A model generated the notes under the pieces. It did not search any database. It was not told where the DNA came from and saw nothing but the letters and a program-made list of their open reading frames with translations. The translations under genes were made by a program, and so were the position numbers. This document shows, in pieces, positions 62,561 through 64,000 of a stretch of DNA of 64,000 nt. This stretch comes from Prevotella sp. (GTDB taxonomy: Bacteria > Bacteroidota > Bacteroidia > Bacteroidales > Bacteroidaceae). Numbering within the stretch: position 1 is the stretch's first letter; every line of letters starts with the position of its first letter. Location: assembly GCA_017651265.1 (NCBI GenBank), contig JAGCDO010000062.1, positions 1 through 64,000 on the forward strand, read 5' to 3'.

Positions 62561-62711
62561 CGAATAAGCGAGCACAGGACAAAAGAAAAAGCGTTTTTTC
62601 TTTTGTTTTGTCGAGCGAAAGTACCTTCGACGAAGTCAAAGGTACGGATAAACGAGTGAAATACAAAATAAAAAGACTTTTTATTTTTATTTCCGAGTGA
62701 AAGTACCTTCC
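62553..62711. repeat. Two tandem promoter modules upstream of fabD
   Basis: Two roughly 75-bp copies in the same orientation, each from a CAAAGGTAC edge to a GTACCTTC edge (62553-62627 and 62637-62711), joined by the palindromic core 62621-62645. Each carries an A/T-rich hairpin; that at 62580-62605 has perfect 11-bp arms. Confidence 0.72.
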
Positions 62712-62715
62712 CTTT

Positions 62716-62877
62716 CTATTCTACCATACCAGCAACAGGCCCGGTCACTACTGAGTCTTGTATTCCCGAACTCAATGAGTCATTCACTTCACGCTCCATA
62801 CCCGGACCGTCAAGAGGTTTGATGAACTGGCAACTGCTCAGCATCAGGGCTGCAATCAAAAAGAATATCTTTCTCAA
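62716..62877 (-). CDS. Very small lipoprotein, TTG start
   Basis: A 53-residue protein starting at TTG 62877 (MRKIFFLIAALMLSSCQF). The signal peptide ends at lipobox LSSC (Cys16); the mature part has only 38 residues, Ser/Asp/Gly-rich. It starts 5 bp after the stop of the upstream lipoprotein gene, supporting cotranscription. Short length and TTG start would hide it from most gene finders. Function unknown. Confidence 0.65.
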   Translation of the reverse strand: MRKIFFLIAALMLSSCQFIKPLDGPGMEREVNDSLSSGIQDSVVTGPVAGMVE

Positions 62878-62882
62878 AATTA

Positions 62883-63287
62883 CTATTTTTTTCGATAAAA
62901 TTTTAGATATAGGCTATTGGCACTCCCGTTGACAGGAATCTCATCCCATTCCATCCTATCTTTCGATAAACTAACTATTATGTATTCAAACTCCGTCTGG
63001 CCATAATAGGTTTCCGTATTCATAAGACGCAAAGTGATACGATTCCCTTCTATTTTGTACCGGAAAGATCCTGTGGCTAATGGCCAACTGCCAGTACCAT
63101 TAGCATTGAAAGTGAAATCCCACATGTCTCCAGTGTCATAATATTGGGGATTCTTACTTTGATGACTTGCCTCCCATTCTCCAACTATCAGTTGAGGATT
63201 GGAAATATCATCTTCATCACTGCAACTGTTCAGTCCTGCCATTGATAGGAACAGGATGCCCATCCATAAGAAAATGCTCTTTTTCAT
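62883..63287 (-). CDS. Lipocalin-like lipoprotein
   Basis: A 134-residue lipoprotein (lipobox LNSC, Cys22). The mature part LIVGEWEASHQS..WDFTFNANGTGSW..GSFRYKIEGNRITLRL..FEYIIVSLSKDRMEW follows the strand pattern of small lipocalin-like or DUF5004-type domains: a GEW opening, a central Asn-Gly-Thr-Gly turn and a late RMEW strand. Ligand unknown. Cotranscribed with the small lipoprotein downstream; 14 bp separate it from the DUF2461 gene upstream. Confidence 0.82.
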   Translation of the reverse strand: MKKSIFLWMGILFLSMAGLNSCSDEDDISNPQLIVGEWEASHQSKNPQYYDTGDMWDFTFNANGTGSWPLATGSFRYKIEGNRITLRLMNTETYYGQTEFEYIIVSLSKDRMEWDEIPVNGSANSLYLKFYRKK

Positions 63288-63301
63288 ATTTGTTTGTTCA
63301 G

Positions 63302-64000
63302 CTACTCATAATCATCAATCACCCCATTCATCATATCCATCATCGGCTTCGCCGCGCGGAACATCCGTTCCGCCTCGTCCAGCCATTGGTCACCCTGGAA
63401 GAAGTCATCCGGCACCCGATGCCAGCAGCAATAATCCTTCTGTCGCAAATACTCTATGTGTTCCCAGTCGCGCGGGAACCCCGCAGGACACGTCTTCAAA
63501 CGCTCCAGTCCGAAGCCCTGTGGCTGATCCCAGCTCGCCACATCCGTAGGAGTCGGGATGCTGCTCTTCGTGTCACTCCCGAAGTATTTCAGGAACTCAT
63601 CACTGCGCACACACCGCAGCCACTCCTCCGTATTCGCCATGATCTCGTTACGGCACGAAGTAAGGATATTCGTTGGAAGCCAGTAGTTGCCGCAGGCCAC
63701 CGTACAGTGTCCCGGTTCAAGATGAATGTAGTAGCCCCCGTGCAACGACATCTTTCCGTGCGCAGAGATATACGCCCCCAGATGGTTCTTATACGGCGAT
63801 TTATCCTTGGAGAACCGCGTATCGCGATAGAAGCGGTACGTACAGTCCTTCACTTTCAGGTGAGCAATCGACTCATCAAATGTCATGATGCGCATGATGG
63901 TCTGTTGAACCCCCTGTTCAAAGTCAGCCCTCACCGCCTCATACTCCTTCTTATGCTCCAGAAACCACTCCCTGTTATTATTCGCCATCACCTGGCGCAG
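63302..64000 (-). CDS. DUF2461 family protein, 5' end outside window (partial)
   Basis: 232 codons are visible and the frame is open to the window edge. DUF2461 proteins normally begin some 15-20 residues before NNNREWF, so the start lies beyond 64000; the GTG at 63991 is probably internal. Family motifs: NNREWFLEHKKEY, YRFYRDTRFSKDKSPYKNHLGAYIS, GGYYIHLEPG and LKTCPAGFPRDWEHIEYLRQKDYC. Cytoplasmic; biochemical role unknown. Confidence 0.88.
   Translation of the reverse strand: MRQVMANNNREWFLEHKKEYEAVRADFEQGVQQTIMRIMTFDESIAHLKVKDCTYRFYRDTRFSKDKSPYKNHLGAYISAHGKMSLHGGYYIHLEPGHCTVACGNYWLPTNILTSCRNEIMANTEEWLRCVRSDEFLKYFGSDTKSSIPTPTDVASWDQPQGFGLERLKTCPAGFPRDWEHIEYLRQKDYCCWHRVPDDFFQGDQWLDEAERMFRAAKPMMDMMNGVIDDYE

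Overview
The window looks like a chromosomal segment of a Bacteroidetes bacterium of the Prevotella type (family Prevotellaceae). Genes start without Shine-Dalgarno sites. Promoters carry the Bacteroidetes -7 box TAnnTTTG. The gene content fits too: a long HisG and fused HisB and HisIE, a Bacteroidetes-type class III fructose bisphosphatase, DUF4835 next to recN, a COX24-like mini-protein before rng, and CotH proteins with a T9SS-like tail. There is no rRNA, tRNA, CRISPR array, integrase or recognisable IS transposase.

Layout. 1-2456: small secreted or outer-membrane proteins on the minus strand, three of which share almost identical signal-peptide DNA. 2472-5534: minus-strand operon (Gfo/Idh oxidoreductase, DUF4421, DUF1460, beta-barrel). 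5535-6620: 1.1 kb non-coding island built of nested inverted and tandem repeats between divergent promoters. 6621-13447: membrane protein, hisB, a lytic transglycosylase on the other strand, then hisG-hisD-hisC. 13516-19512: minus-strand run cstA, beta-barrel, nadC, M23 peptidase, C69 peptidase. 19718-33035: GHL10 glycosidase, then one long plus-strand run purU-hisH-hisA-hisF-hisIE-ftsE-lysC-lysA-two glycosyltransferase-like genes-fbp. 33740-39999: dnaN, DnaQ-like exonuclease, DUF4835, recN, TPR protein. 40098-42141: HU, mini-protein, rng. 42307-49916: two CotH paralogues and two alpha/beta hydrolases. 50061-53888: Na/Pi transporter convergent with a two-component system. 54063-57840: heterodimeric ABC exporter. 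57874-64000: AlaX-like protein, DUF2807, alpha-amylase, four-helix-bundle protein cassette, fabD, two small lipoproteins and DUF2461.

The complete histidine pathway is present in two blocks (hisB, hisGDC; hisHAFIE), joined by aspartate kinase and diaminopimelate decarboxylase.

The most unusual signal is not one gene. Many gene junctions (hisG/hisD, hisH/hisA, cstA/OMP, the ABC pair, ftsE/lysC, Gfo/DUF4421, purU/hisH) are filled by tandem heptamers of varied sequence but constant 7-bp period. Most are of the form TCAAnnn on one strand. They often contain the upstream stop codon and sometimes touch the downstream start codon. Related 9-bp arrays join hisD/hisC, hisA/hisF and hisF/hisIE, and one encodes the N-terminus of HisF. 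The same heptamers lie in frame inside the alpha-amylase and HisH genes. Between fabD and the amylase, a four-helix-bundle (S23/Avd-like) gene is bracketed by 40-bp inverted copies of the heptamer array, which fill the gap almost exactly. This resembles a small mobile cassette and is the best candidate here for an undescribed system.

A second dispersed family is a roughly 80-bp module with GTACCTT-type inverted ends and an A/T-rich hairpin, whose outward edge supplies the promoter of neighbouring genes.
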